Shown here piece after piece: positions 53,186 through 61,085 of a stretch of DNA of 64,000 bases; within the stretch, counting starts at the first letter, position 1; each line of letters opens with the position of its first letter. The notes below the pieces were generated by a model. It did no database searches. It saw nothing but the letters and a program-made list of their open reading frames with translations, and was not told where the DNA came from. Source of the DNA: Sphingomonas sp. BK235 (lineage in GTDB: Bacteria > Pseudomonadota > Alphaproteobacteria > Sphingomonadales > Sphingomonadaceae); contig NZ_SLXN01000001.1 of assembly GCF_004345855.1 (NCBI RefSeq), positions 1 to 64,000 of the forward strand, given 5' to 3'. The translations under genes were made by a program, and so were the position numbers.

Positions 53186-53436
53186 TGAGTGCGATCGGAC
53201 CCGACCGTAAGGTTGACGTCAAACATTGTGGCTGCGCCCGTCGTCTCGTTCCGTACTTCGCAGGTAGCAACTCGGGTGAACAGCTTGGTGGGCTTGCTGA
53301 GCATGATGTTCACCGCCGAGCGAACGGCAGAGTAGCGCGCGGCGCTGTAGCTGGCGTGCCGCTCCAGGCCCTCGCTGACATCCTCATTGTCAGCCACCGT
53401 GATACGAAAAACCGTCACGGAGCCGTTAAACATCAA
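53182..53436 (-). CDS. Hypothetical accessory protein
   Basis: 84 residues (two ATGs in a row at the start). The F-R-I-T-V-A-D-N-E-D and R-H-A-S-Y-S-A-A-R-Y-S-A-V segments are visible; no known domain. Operon with the gene at 52841. Confidence 0.58.
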   Translation of the reverse strand: MMFNGSVTVFRITVADNEDVSEGLERHASYSAARYSAVRSAVNIMLSKPTKLFTRVATCEVRNETTGAATMFDVNLTVGSDRTH

Positions 53437-53498
53437 TTGCTCAGGGCTAGCAATCGCTCGACATTGAACTTGGTCCCAAACGGGTGCGATTGGCCCGA

Positions 53499-53726
53499 CT
53501 ACTCGCTGGTGTCTCCACGGGTACCTGATGCCTCTTGGCCTCGGCTTATGCCACTCCCCTTGGCCTCGAAAACCTCCAAACGCCTTTTCGCTGTCCGGTA
53601 GGCGGTCAGCTTCGCTTCTGTCGCCTCGCTCCTGATGTGAACGTCGTCTACGAAGAGGGTGGGCTCAAGGGCGTCCATCACGGCACGCTCGGCGGCAGCT
53701 AGCATCAGCCAATCGGGCTCGTTCAC
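53499..53726 (-). CDS. Hypothetical accessory protein
   Basis: 75 residues, helical and charged, no motif. It starts 7 bases after the DUF6894 gene on the same strand, so the two are likely co-transcribed. Confidence 0.55.
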   Translation of the reverse strand: MNEPDWLMLAAAERAVMDALEPTLFVDDVHIRSEATEAKLTAYRTAKRRLEVFEAKGSGISRGQEASGTRGDTSE

Positions 53727-53733
53727 TTCCCTC

Positions 53734-53988
53734 TCACGCGTTGAAGCGCTTTCCGCTCGCCGGAGACTCGAAGCCGCTGATTGCGAGGGCGGCTAAGCTG
53801 AGGCCGCTCTCATCCGTCAGTTCGATCTCGAGATGACCGTCCGTCCAAAACGATCCATCAACGGTCGCCAGCGCTCGGCTGGCTTCCTCAACGGCTTGCG
53901 CCTTCGCAGCCTTCAAATCGGGGAGATCGACAACCTTGTTGCCAATCTCCCCATTGTCGTCGCGGACGGTGAAGCGAAATCGTGGCAT
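53734..53988 (-). CDS. DUF6894-type protein
   Basis: 84 residues. The start M-P-R-F-R-F-T-V-R-D-D-N-G and the L-P-D-L-K-A-A-K-A-Q-A-V-E-E-A-S-R segment match the DUF6894 family, common in sphingomonads and methylobacteria, function unknown. Confidence 0.65.
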   Translation of the reverse strand: MPRFRFTVRDDNGEIGNKVVDLPDLKAAKAQAVEEASRALATVDGSFWTDGHLEIELTDESGLSLAALAISGFESPASGKRFNA

Positions 53989-54113
53989 GTCGTCGTAATG
54001 CGGCTCAGCTCAATTCGATGCCGCGTTTCACTCACGTTACGGCGAATACCGCCGCTAACCAAACCTACATCAGTCAATAATAGAAGCCCAAGCGTCGGAG
54101 CTGAACTCCCGAC

Positions 54114-54153
54114 GGGCTGCGCCAGTCGCCCGCACGACCGGCTGGCGCAGCCC
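54114..54153 (-). terminator. Hairpin after accessory gene
   Basis: GGGCTGCGCCAG (54114-54125) and CTGGCGCAGCCC (54142-54153) form a perfect 12-bp stem immediately downstream of the minus-strand stop at 54154. Confidence 0.55.
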
Positions 54154-54408
54154 TCACTCGGTTGGCGAACGCTCCAGAAAGCCGATCGCGGTTCGTGCAA
54201 GCTCGCGAAAGCGGATGTGCCAAAGATCACCCGCATCGGCCCAGCGGCGCGCCCACTGGGTGTCGTCTTGCCGGCTCTCCCACAGCTCCTCAGCGAGCAG
54301 CTCCACCAAGCCGTCGGGATCGGTCGAGCTGCATAGCGTGCAGGCGGCCGAGTTGTGGCCGACGCTCGGCGCATGGCCGACTCGGTCGAGGTTCTCGCGG
54401 GCACTCAT
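54154..54408 (-). CDS. Hypothetical accessory protein
   Basis: 84 residues, Trp-rich (W-E-S-R-Q-D-D-T-Q-W-A-R-R-W-A-D-A-G-D-L-W). The N-terminal G-H-N-S-A-A-C-T-L-C could bind a metal. A TTG start at 54426 is possible. No known domain. Confidence 0.55.
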   Translation of the reverse strand: MSARENLDRVGHAPSVGHNSAACTLCSSTDPDGLVELLAEELWESRQDDTQWARRWADAGDLWHIRFRELARTAIGFLERSPTE

Positions 54409-54481
54409 CGCCCCGAGATGACGCAAGCCGACGAGCGATGCCAGTCTTTTTGTTCTCGCTACGTTCCGGCATTATCGCGAC

Positions 54482-55000
54482 ATGGTCGGGCCACCCAAGA
54501 CGTTACAGGATCTACGCCGAGTCGAAGGCGCAGTGCGCGTGACATGCCGCGCGTGCAAGGCGGTGAAGCAATATGACCTCGAGGAGCTGATCCTCGATCG
54601 CCGCTTCCGCCGGCTGTCGATGGAGTGGGAAGCCGTGCGGCATGGTCTGCCGTGCCGTAAGTGCGAAGCGACCGACACGCGCGTCGACGGCGTGCCATTC
54701 GGCCGGACAGATCCGGAGGTTCGCGCGATCCGATCACGTGCGCTGCTGATGAACTTGGCGCTCGCGGTGCTCGACGATGCCAGTCGACGCGCGCGTGACG
54801 AGGACGTCTGTGTGCCCGCGACCCGCCTCGCCCTGCGCGTGCTGCGGCCCTATCTACCCGACCGCGAGCTGCTGGTGACCTTCTGGACCGCGGCGGAGAC
54901 CGGCCGCGGGAAGCCGCACGGGCCGGCGCTCCAGGCGATGCGGTGGATCGTCACCAAGCTGGTCGACGCTGGCCACCCGGTGTGGGCGGAGTTTCGATGA
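54482..55000 (+). CDS. Zinc-ribbon-like hypothetical protein
   Basis: 172 residues. C22-x2-C25 and C58-x2-C61 form a likely zinc ribbon with a linker of 32 residues; the rest is helical. It is the only plus-strand gene between 52.6 and 56 kb. Role unknown, perhaps DNA or RNA binding. Confidence 0.65.
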   Translation: MVGPPKTLQDLRRVEGAVRVTCRACKAVKQYDLEELILDRRFRRLSMEWEAVRHGLPCRKCEATDTRVDGVPFGRTDPEVRAIRSRALLMNLALAVLDDASRRARDEDVCVPATRLALRVLRPYLPDRELLVTFWTAAETGRGKPHGPALQAMRWIVTKLVDAGHPVWAEFR

Positions 55001-55035
55001 GGTAAGCTGATCGCTGCGGGTGGCAACCCTCACAA

Positions 55036-55677
55036 TCAACTTGAGGCGGATCCTGGCGGTGCAGTATCGCCCGGCGCTGTCGCCTCCTCCTTGATTACAT
55101 AACCAGCCTTTGTGACCACGCCGCGCAGCTCTGTTTGCATAGGAATTAGTTTTATCATACGATTAAATAGATGAAACTCGTCCTCGGCATAGAAATACAC
55201 GCCTACATAAATTGTCTTAACATCGTCTTCTGCTCGCGTGAACATGCCCTTGCTGCTGACGCCCAGCCACTTCAATTCGAAGTTCTTTGGCTTGGACCTG
55301 AGCTCATTTAAGTAGTATTCGTCGTAATGGGCTAAAGCATTGCGAATACCGCGATCCCTAAGATTTGGAAGGTCTTCATTGCCCAATGCCGCCTTGACCT
55401 TTCGCACTCGCTCAAGGCGAGCATCTTTGTTGGCTTTGCTTTCCGTTGGACCTCTACTGCCCTCGTCAAATAGGCAGCCGTATGCTCTGGCTTGCATATT
55501 GCAGATTGTTTGCAGGGCATCTCTAATTACGTTCTCACCGTGCATGCCAAACTTATGCCCTTTCAGATCGGGCTTGTGGGCGAGAACTTCGTTAATCGCG
55601 GTGTCTAGCTCAACGAGCGCGTCGAACCCGTCCTCGACGATCCTGCTTTGATCTATAGGTTGATGGAGCATTTTCAT
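55036..55677 (-). CDS. HEPN-motif protein, possible abortive-infection factor
   Basis: 213 residues. The R112-N-A-L-A-H117 motif (R-x4-H, with the N after R) is the catalytic signature of HEPN RNases; the helices before it (residues 15-70, 85-105) fit the four-helix HEPN bundle. The C-terminal third is beta-rich. It is coupled to a small upstream gene by TGATG. The gene is visibly AT-richer than the phage, a sign of acquisition. Toxin or defence function is inferred. Confidence 0.6.
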   Translation of the reverse strand: MKMLHQPIDQSRIVEDGFDALVELDTAINEVLAHKPDLKGHKFGMHGENVIRDALQTICNMQARAYGCLFDEGSRGPTESKANKDARLERVRKVKAALGNEDLPNLRDRGIRNALAHYDEYYLNELRSKPKNFELKWLGVSSKGMFTRAEDDVKTIYVGVYFYAEDEFHLFNRMIKLIPMQTELRGVVTKAGYVIKEEATAPGDTAPPGSASS

Positions 55678-55916
55678 CAGATATCCAGCCCGCGCCGCTC
55701 AACCTCGGCCGCCAGCGCATCGATCGCCGGGTCGCCCGAATTATCTCTGAAGCCAGGTAGCGGCGGATTGCGCTCGACTCGACTGTTCTCGGCGCTCGCT
55801 TGCTGTTCACGCTTGTCGGCGGCTATCCGAGCCTCAAGCAGAGCCTTGTTAGATTTCTCCATCGCTGATGATTTTTGCTGCGCGTTGGGCGTGAGCGGGG
55901 GCGAGTCGTCGGGCAT
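55677..55916 (-). CDS. Small partner gene of the HEPN protein
   Basis: 79 residues, highly charged, helical and probably disordered at the N-terminus. Its stop overlaps the HEPN gene start. Size and position suit an antitoxin or adaptor, but I see no known antitoxin motif. Confidence 0.5.
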   Translation of the reverse strand: MPDDSPPLTPNAQQKSSAMEKSNKALLEARIAADKREQQASAENSRVERNPPLPGFRDNSGDPAIDALAAEVERRGLDI

Positions 55917-56048
55917 GGGGCGAGGCTAGCGCGTTTGGCGCATCTGCATAGAGCTCGACGCGCTATTAGCTCAACGTGCCGCTTCGATCTGGCATGCAGC
56001 ATCAGGCGATGAGACCTTGTGGGACATGGCAACCGGAGTCGGACCGCC

Positions 56049-56951
56049 ATGACCAAAGCTGAGACTGCTGCGAGGCTCGCAGAACGACGGCGACTGTACG
56101 ACAGCGGCTTATTAGATAGCGAAATATGCGCAGTCGAAGGTAAGCCACAGTCGACGATCCGGAGCTGGCGTGCGCGAGGCGGGCTGCCGACCCATCTCCC
56201 TGTCGGCCGAAATAGGCGAGCAATTAGCAGAACGCCACCTACGCCTGATATGAAGCGGCGGTGCTTAGCTTTGCTCGAGCGAGGCGTAAACGGTGCCCTA
56301 ATCGCTCGTGAGATGGGTCTCGCGACATCAACAGTCGATCTGTGGCGTAACATTATGTTGGCTGAGCGTCCGAGTCTCTGCCTGCCGAAGTACAAACGCC
56401 GCCCTACCCGCCGGCACGGTAACGGCAATGCGTTTTCAAAGCTGCGCTCCGATCGGCGTCAGGCGGCCTTTCTGCTTTACGCCGACGGATCCGACGACGG
56501 CGAAATCGCACGCGCGATTGGCATAAGTAAAGAGCAGGTGTGGAAATGGCGACAGGCGCTCTACTTGCCTGCCGTACGTCCTAGAGGTGGCGTAAGTCGC
56601 GGCCTCACGCTGAAGCGCGCCAAGAAGCCCCCTGGTCCGGCCATCTCGCCGCTTACCAACCCGACCCACGCCAGGATCATGAGCGCGATCGGGCGCGCGT
56701 TGCCGCCGGACCTCACCGATGATGCAGCCTCAGACATGTGGCTGGCTATGCTCGAGGGGCGATTGTCAGTGGAGCAGATCGAAGCGCAGGCACGTCGTTT
56801 CCGCGGGCGGGTTATCGCCGATTACGCCAGCCGATACGGGCCGACCTCGATGGATGAGGATCTCACTGGTGACGGCTTCCGGCTGCTCGACGTGCTCCGC
56901 GACGATCGCTCATCGGATTGGTTGGAGCGTAGCGGCGCCACTGTCTGGTAG
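56049..56951 (+). CDS. DNA-binding protein with repeated HTH units
   Basis: 300 residues. Three helix-turn-helix-like segments at about residues 19-45, 83-105 and 147-172 share a D-x-E-I-x-x-x-x-G-x-(P/S) pattern ending in W-R or W-K-W. The C-terminal 80 residues (D-D-A-A-S-D-M-W-L-A-M-L-E-G) faintly recall sigma-factor region 2. Placed at the right end of the prophage, it may regulate late genes or integration. Start at 56049 is preferred over a GTG at 56019. Confidence 0.6.
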   Translation: MTKAETAARLAERRRLYDSGLLDSEICAVEGKPQSTIRSWRARGGLPTHLPVGRNRRAISRTPPTPDMKRRCLALLERGVNGALIAREMGLATSTVDLWRNIMLAERPSLCLPKYKRRPTRRHGNGNAFSKLRSDRRQAAFLLYADGSDDGEIARAIGISKEQVWKWRQALYLPAVRPRGGVSRGLTLKRAKKPPGPAISPLTNPTHARIMSAIGRALPPDLTDDAASDMWLAMLEGRLSVEQIEAQARRFRGRVIADYASRYGPTSMDEDLTGDGFRLLDVLRDDRSSDWLERSGATVW

Positions 56952-57032
56952 GGATCTACCTATCGCCTCGTTCGGGCGGTGGAGAGGGTTTGGCGGAGCG
57001 TGACGGACTCGTGTGCGTGCCAAAAGGGGAGT

Positions 57033-57052
57033 GGGGTATCTAGTGGGGTATC
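57033..57052 (+). repeat. Candidate integrase arm-type sites, right arm
   Basis: Two direct copies of GGGGTATC at 57033 and 57045, 12-base period, 62 bases before the right core site. Confidence 0.4.
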
Positions 57053-57114
57053 GGCGGCGGCGCCGTATGCGGAAGGCGCAGAAAAGCGCCACTTTCCTGC
57101 TATGTTGCGACGGG

Positions 57115-57129
57115 CTCCCGCTCCGCCAA
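57115..57129. other. attR core
   Basis: Exact copy of the 15 bases at 15626-15640, without the rest of a tRNA. Confidence 0.85.
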
Positions 57130-57241
57130 TCCCATTCCAAACGTCCCAACCAATTGCCGAGAGCCGCTGAATAGCGTGCGCTCTCTAGTGATGGTTCTTC
57201 CGACTGATCTAAGCTGATCCCATCCAAGCGGGGTCTCGGGA
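57130..57241. other. Relic of a related element's left end
   Basis: Sequence after the right core aligns, with small gaps, to 15641-15757 after the left core: shared blocks include AGCCGCTGAA-AGCGTGCG and GATCCC-TCCAAGCG-GGGT-TCGGG. It stops where the integrase leader would continue. It fills most of the 325-base gap before the AhpD-like gene; no gene is seen. Confidence 0.6.
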
Positions 57242-57276
57242 AGTTTCCGTGAACGCGTCGGCCGGTCGGAGGCCGA

Positions 57277-57732
57277 TCAGGGTTGCGCCTTGACGGGCAG
57301 CCGGAACGGGGCGCCCAGGCGATTGAAGGCGTTCATCGCCGCGATCGCGATCGTGAGGTCGACCAGATCCTTCGGCGCGAACGCGGCGGCGGCAGCCGCG
57401 TAGGCCGCGTCCGAGGCATGCGTCTCGCTCACGCACGTCACTTCCTCGGCCCAGGCCAGCGCGGCGCGATATCGATCCGGGAACAGGTGCGGCACCTCGG
57501 CCCAGACCGGCAGCAGCGTGACCTTGTCGGCCGGCATGGTCTTGAGCAGGTCGCGGGTGTGCAGGTCGATGCAATGGGCGCACCCGTTGATCTGCGATAC
57601 GCGCAGGAACACGAGGTGGATCATCTCCTCGGGCAGGGTCGTGCCCGTGGTGACGTAATGGTGTACGCCGAAGAGGGCCTTGGCACCCTGCGGCGCGACC
57701 TCGTGCCAGACCAGCCGCTTGTTCCCCGTCAT
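57277..57732 (-). CDS. AhpD-like/carboxymuconolactone decarboxylase family protein
   Basis: 151 residues. The redox motif C-A-H-C-I-D-L-H near residue 50 identifies an AhpD-like peroxidase or carboxymuconolactone-decarboxylase-family protein. The ATG at 57732 was chosen because the domain begins there. It is the expected partner of the upstream ECF41 sigma factor. Confidence 0.85.
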   Translation of the reverse strand: MTGNKRLVWHEVAPQGAKALFGVHHYVTTGTTLPEEMIHLVFLRVSQINGCAHCIDLHTRDLLKTMPADKVTLLPVWAEVPHLFPDRYRAALAWAEEVTCVSETHASDAAYAAAAAAFAPKDLVDLTIAIAAMNAFNRLGAPFRLPVKAQP

Positions 57733-57861
57733 GATGGTGTCCTTCGCTGCGGGCGCCGATCGGTGGCGCCCGCCGGATTGACGAGACGGCGGAGACAGGT
57801 GTGACACGCCACACGAGCTTCTCGTCGTATCAGGGCGCCGCCTGGCAACGGTCGACACGTC

Positions 57862-58755
57862 TCACGGCAGGAGCAGCGCGTCCCGCACATGGCGCAGCTT
57901 GTCGGGATTGCGGACGATATAGATCGCCGCGATGCGCCCGTCGCGCAGCTCCAGCGCGGTGGTCTGGAGCACGTCACCGCGATCGATGCTGACATAGCCG
58001 GGCAGGCCGTCGATCGTCACCGTTTGCAGCAGGCGGGGCTGATAGGCGTGCTTGCGCCGGATGCCCTGGAACAGCCGGATCGCACGATCGAGACCGCGCA
58101 CGATGTTGAGGAAGGCGATGACCTTGCCGCCGCCATCCGAGTGGATCGCCACGTCCTCGGCCAGCAGCGCGGTCAAGGCGGCGGCGTCGCCGCTGGCGGC
58201 GGCGGCGAAGAAGGCGCGGGTGATCGCCTCGGCCTCCGTCGGCGGCACGGCAAAGCGCGGTCTGGCGGCCTGCACGTGGCGGCGGGCGCGCGAGGCGAGC
58301 TGGCGCACCGCGGCCGGCTCCCGGCCCAGCGTGGCGGCGACCTCCGGCAAAGGCGTGTCGAACACGTCATGGAGCAGGAAGGCGGCGCGCTCGAGCGGGG
58401 AGAGGCGCTCCATCGCCAGCATCAGCGTGAGCGTGATGTCGTCAGCGCGTGCTTCTTCCTGCTCGGTCGTGCCCACCAGCGGATCGGGCAGCCAGGCGCC
58501 GACATAGGTTTCCCGCCGCACCCGGGCGGACTTGAGCTGGTCGAGGCACAGCCGGGTCACGATCCGCGTCAGATAGGCGGCCGGGCGGTCCACACCACCG
58601 CTCACATCTTGCCAGCGCAGCCATGCGTCCTGCACCACGTCCTCGGCCTCGCTGACCGAGCCGAGCATGCGATAGCCGAGGCGCAGCAGCCGCGGCCGTT
58701 CCGTCTCGAAGTCGGCGAGGCGCAGCGCCCGCGGCGTATCGGAGCGAGGGGTCAT
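57862..58755 (-). CDS. ECF41-type sigma factor
   Basis: 297 residues. Region 2 (R-L-G-Y-R-M-L-G-S-V-S-E-A-E-D-V-V-Q-D-A-W) and region 4 (S-P-L-E-R-A-A-F-L-L-H-D-V-F) are intact. The C-terminal SnoaL-like extension has both ECF41 marks: D-G-G-G-K-V and N-P-D-K-L. This extension controls activity in place of an anti-sigma factor. The target is usually a neighbouring oxidoreductase or CMD gene, such as that at 57277. Confidence 0.9.
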   Translation of the reverse strand: MTPRSDTPRALRLADFETERPRLLRLGYRMLGSVSEAEDVVQDAWLRWQDVSGGVDRPAAYLTRIVTRLCLDQLKSARVRRETYVGAWLPDPLVGTTEQEEARADDITLTLMLAMERLSPLERAAFLLHDVFDTPLPEVAATLGREPAAVRQLASRARRHVQAARPRFAVPPTEAEAITRAFFAAAASGDAAALTALLAEDVAIHSDGGGKVIAFLNIVRGLDRAIRLFQGIRRKHAYQPRLLQTVTIDGLPGYVSIDRGDVLQTTALELRDGRIAAIYIVRNPDKLRHVRDALLLP

Positions 58756-59177
58756 AAGAACGCATCCTGCGCCTTGTCGCGGCGCGCGTCACGCCAGGCC
58801 CAGCAGGCGAGGGTGATCGCCAGGATCGCTGGCAGCGTCACGGCGGGGAAGTCGCGCGCTATCGCATCCGAGCCGCAGATCCCCACCGACACCTCCCAGA
58901 GATGAAACAGCGCATGTCCCGTCAGCCACAACGCCGACCCGCTCCAGAGTGTCACCCGCTGGGCCGCGAGCATCGCGCCACCCAGCATCGCGGCACCGAT
59001 CAGCGCGAAGATCAGCCCGATGTCGCGAATGAAATGCTGGTTGAACGGTCCCGTGGTCGTCACGCCGGGCACCGCGAGATACCAGTTCGCGGGGTCCACG
59101 AGCATGAACACGCCGTTGGCGACGCCACCGACGCCGAGAAGGGCGGCGAGACCCAGGATGAGCGATCGGCCCTGCAT
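58752..59177 (-). CDS. Small four-helix membrane protein
   Basis: 141 residues with four hydrophobic segments (about 5-25, 50-70, 76-95, 112-130). DoxX/DUF-like in layout, no clear family. The ATG overlaps the stop of the NmrA-like gene and its stop overlaps the sigma start, so the three form one operon. Confidence 0.7.
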   Translation of the reverse strand: MQGRSLILGLAALLGVGGVANGVFMLVDPANWYLAVPGVTTTGPFNQHFIRDIGLIFALIGAAMLGGAMLAAQRVTLWSGSALWLTGHALFHLWEVSVGICGSDAIARDFPAVTLPAILAITLACWAWRDARRDKAQDAFL

Positions 59178-59938
59178 CACGCCTGCTCCCCGGCGGGCTG
59201 CGCGGCGAGCCATGCCTCGAAGCGGGTCGGCAGAAGTCGGGCACCGTCGGCCGGCACGAGCGTGCGGTCGTTCGCCGGCGCGCCGAAATAGCCGGCCTTC
59301 TCGTCGGCCACGATCGCGCGCGGATCGTCGCGGTGGCCGAGCCACGTGCCGGCGAACTCGATCACCGGCGCGCGCTCCGGTCCGGCAATCTCGATGATGC
59401 CGCGCAAGGGGCTGGATAGCGCGATATCGGCCAGGGCCGCCGCAACATCCGCCGCAGCGACCGGCTGGAGCGCGAAGGTCGGCAGATGGGCGACGCCATC
59501 GCGGGTATGACCGTCCGCTATGGTGCCCAGGAACTCGAAGAACTGCGTGGCCCGAACGATGGTGAAGGCAACGCCGCTCTGCGTGTAGGCGCTTTCCTGC
59601 GCCTGCTTGCCGCGGAAGTAACCGGAGATCTGCAACCGGTCGGTGCCGACGATCGAGAGAGCGACGATATGCGCGACGCCCGCCTCCCTGGCAGCTTTGG
59701 CGATGGTGGTTGCGGAGGTCTGGAAGAAGGTGAGCACCTCGTCATCGGCGAAGGACGGTGGGTTGCTCACGTCCACGACGACCTGAGCCCCTGCGAAGGC
59801 GCCCGCGAGCCCTATGCCGGTGACGCTGTCCACGCCCCTGCTGGGCGAGGCGGCGACCACCTCATGCCCGCGATGAGCCAAATCGCTGACGAGCTGGCGG
59901 CCGATCAGCCCGGTTCCGCCGATGACGACGATCTTCAT
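59177..59938 (-). CDS. NmrA-like NAD(P)-binding protein
   Basis: 253 residues with a Rossmann fold: I-G-G-T-G-L-I-G-R near residue 6 is the dinucleotide loop, and no catalytic Y-x3-K pair is evident, so it may be a regulator or an atypical reductase. ATG at 59938 follows GGAG. First gene of the sigma-factor operon. Confidence 0.85.
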   Translation of the reverse strand: MKIVVIGGTGLIGRQLVSDLAHRGHEVVAASPSRGVDSVTGIGLAGAFAGAQVVVDVSNPPSFADDEVLTFFQTSATTIAKAAREAGVAHIVALSIVGTDRLQISGYFRGKQAQESAYTQSGVAFTIVRATQFFEFLGTIADGHTRDGVAHLPTFALQPVAAADVAAALADIALSSPLRGIIEIAGPERAPVIEFAGTWLGHRDDPRAIVADEKAGYFGAPANDRTLVPADGARLLPTRFEAWLAAQPAGEQA

Positions 59939-60105
59939 GCTTCGTCTCCCACATGATCTGCCGGTATGACGAGGTGCGAGCCGAGATGTGACATGGCGGC
60001 GCGCTTCCAGCGCGAGAGGCGGGCGGGGTTGAAGCTCGTGCTGCGACAGGAACGAACGGCAGGATGCACGGAGCGAACAGGGGCTCCCGAGCGAACGCCT
60101 CCCGG

Positions 60106-60990
60106 TCACACGCGAAGCGCGTCGATCAGCGCCCGCAACGCCGGAGAGACCCGACGATCGGGATAGTAGAGACGACAGCCCGGATAGCGTGGGCACCAGG
60201 ACGCCAGCACCTGGACCAGCCGTCCGTCGGCGATCTCGTCGGCGACGTCGTGCTCCATCATATAGCCCAGGCCAGCCCCAGCGCGCACCGCCGCGGCTGC
60301 CAGCACCTCGTCATTGACGATCAGCTGCCCGGGCACCTTGAGTCTGACGTCGCGCTCTGCCTCCTCGAACTCCCACGGCAGCAGACCACCTCCACCGAGC
60401 AGGCGGTAGTTGACGCAGACGTGACGCTCGAGCTCGGCGAGCGTCTCGGGCGGCGAGTGACGCGCGAAATACGCGGGGGTGCCGACCACGACGGTGCGGA
60501 GGTCCGGGCCTACCGGCACCGCCACCATGTCCTTCTCGACCGCCTCGCTGAGGCGGATGCCGGCGTCGAAGCCGCCGGCGACGAGGTCGATCAGTCGATC
60601 CTCGACGATCACCTCCACCGACACGTCCGGATGGTCGAGCAGGAACTGCGGCAGGCGCGGCGCCAGGATCGTGCGCGCGGCATAGCCGAAGGTCGCCAAC
60701 CGCACCGTGCCGGACGGCGCGCCGCGCCAGTCCGCCAGCGATGCGAGGCCGTGCATCACCTGCGCCAGCGCCGGATCGAGCGATTGCAGCAGCTGCTGCC
60801 CGGCGGCGGTGGGCGCCACCGAGCGTGTCGTACGGGCGAGCAGCCGCACGCCGAGCCGACGCTCGAGCGCCGCCATCGCGTGGCTCAGCGCGGAGGGAGA
60901 GAGGCCCAGCTCGGCCGCCGCGCGGGTGAAGCTGCGTGCCCTCGCGACGCTGGCGAAGGCCGCGAGATCGTCGAGGTCGCCGCGCCGCAT
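60106..60990 (-). CDS. LysR-family transcriptional regulator
   Basis: 294 residues. Winged HTH at residues 7-65 (A-R-S-F-T-R-A-A-A-E-L-G-L-S-P-S-A-L-S-H), then a LysR substrate-binding domain from about residue 92. Divergent from the aldo/keto reductase at 61086, which it probably controls. A start at 61026 is also open. Confidence 0.9.
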   Translation of the reverse strand: MRRGDLDDLAAFASVARARSFTRAAAELGLSPSALSHAMAALERRLGVRLLARTTRSVAPTAAGQQLLQSLDPALAQVMHGLASLADWRGAPSGTVRLATFGYAARTILAPRLPQFLLDHPDVSVEVIVEDRLIDLVAGGFDAGIRLSEAVEKDMVAVPVGPDLRTVVVGTPAYFARHSPPETLAELERHVCVNYRLLGGGGLLPWEFEEAERDVRLKVPGQLIVNDEVLAAAAVRAGAGLGYMMEHDVADEIADGRLVQVLASWCPRYPGCRLYYPDRRVSPALRALIDALRV

Positions 60991-61013
60991 TGATGCAATG
61001 TGCTCACAAGCCC

Positions 61014-61026
61014 TTGCGACGGGCAA
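61014..61026. promoter_or_regulatory. Putative LysR box
   Basis: TTGCGACGGGCAA is a T-N11-A palindrome between the divergent LysR and reductase genes. Confidence 0.45.
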
Positions 61027-61085
61027 CGGCTAATCGGGCGGACGATCGCCGCTTACCTGTGTCCGGGAACGAGGAGTGACGCACC

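Larger units (their letters stand above)
15626..57129. mobile_element. HK97-like siphovirus prophage in tRNA-Ser
   Basis: About 41.5 kb between two 15-bp copies of the tRNA 3' end. It holds integrase, early leftward operon, repressor with operators, replication genes, terminase, portal, protease, HK97-fold capsid, connectors, tail tube, tail chaperone with frameshift, tape measure, tail proteins and a lysis cassette, so every module for a functional siphovirus is present. I see no broken essential gene. The tail-tip genes usual downstream of the tape measure (NlpC/P60 peptidase, J-like hub) are not recognisable. Confidence 0.92.
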
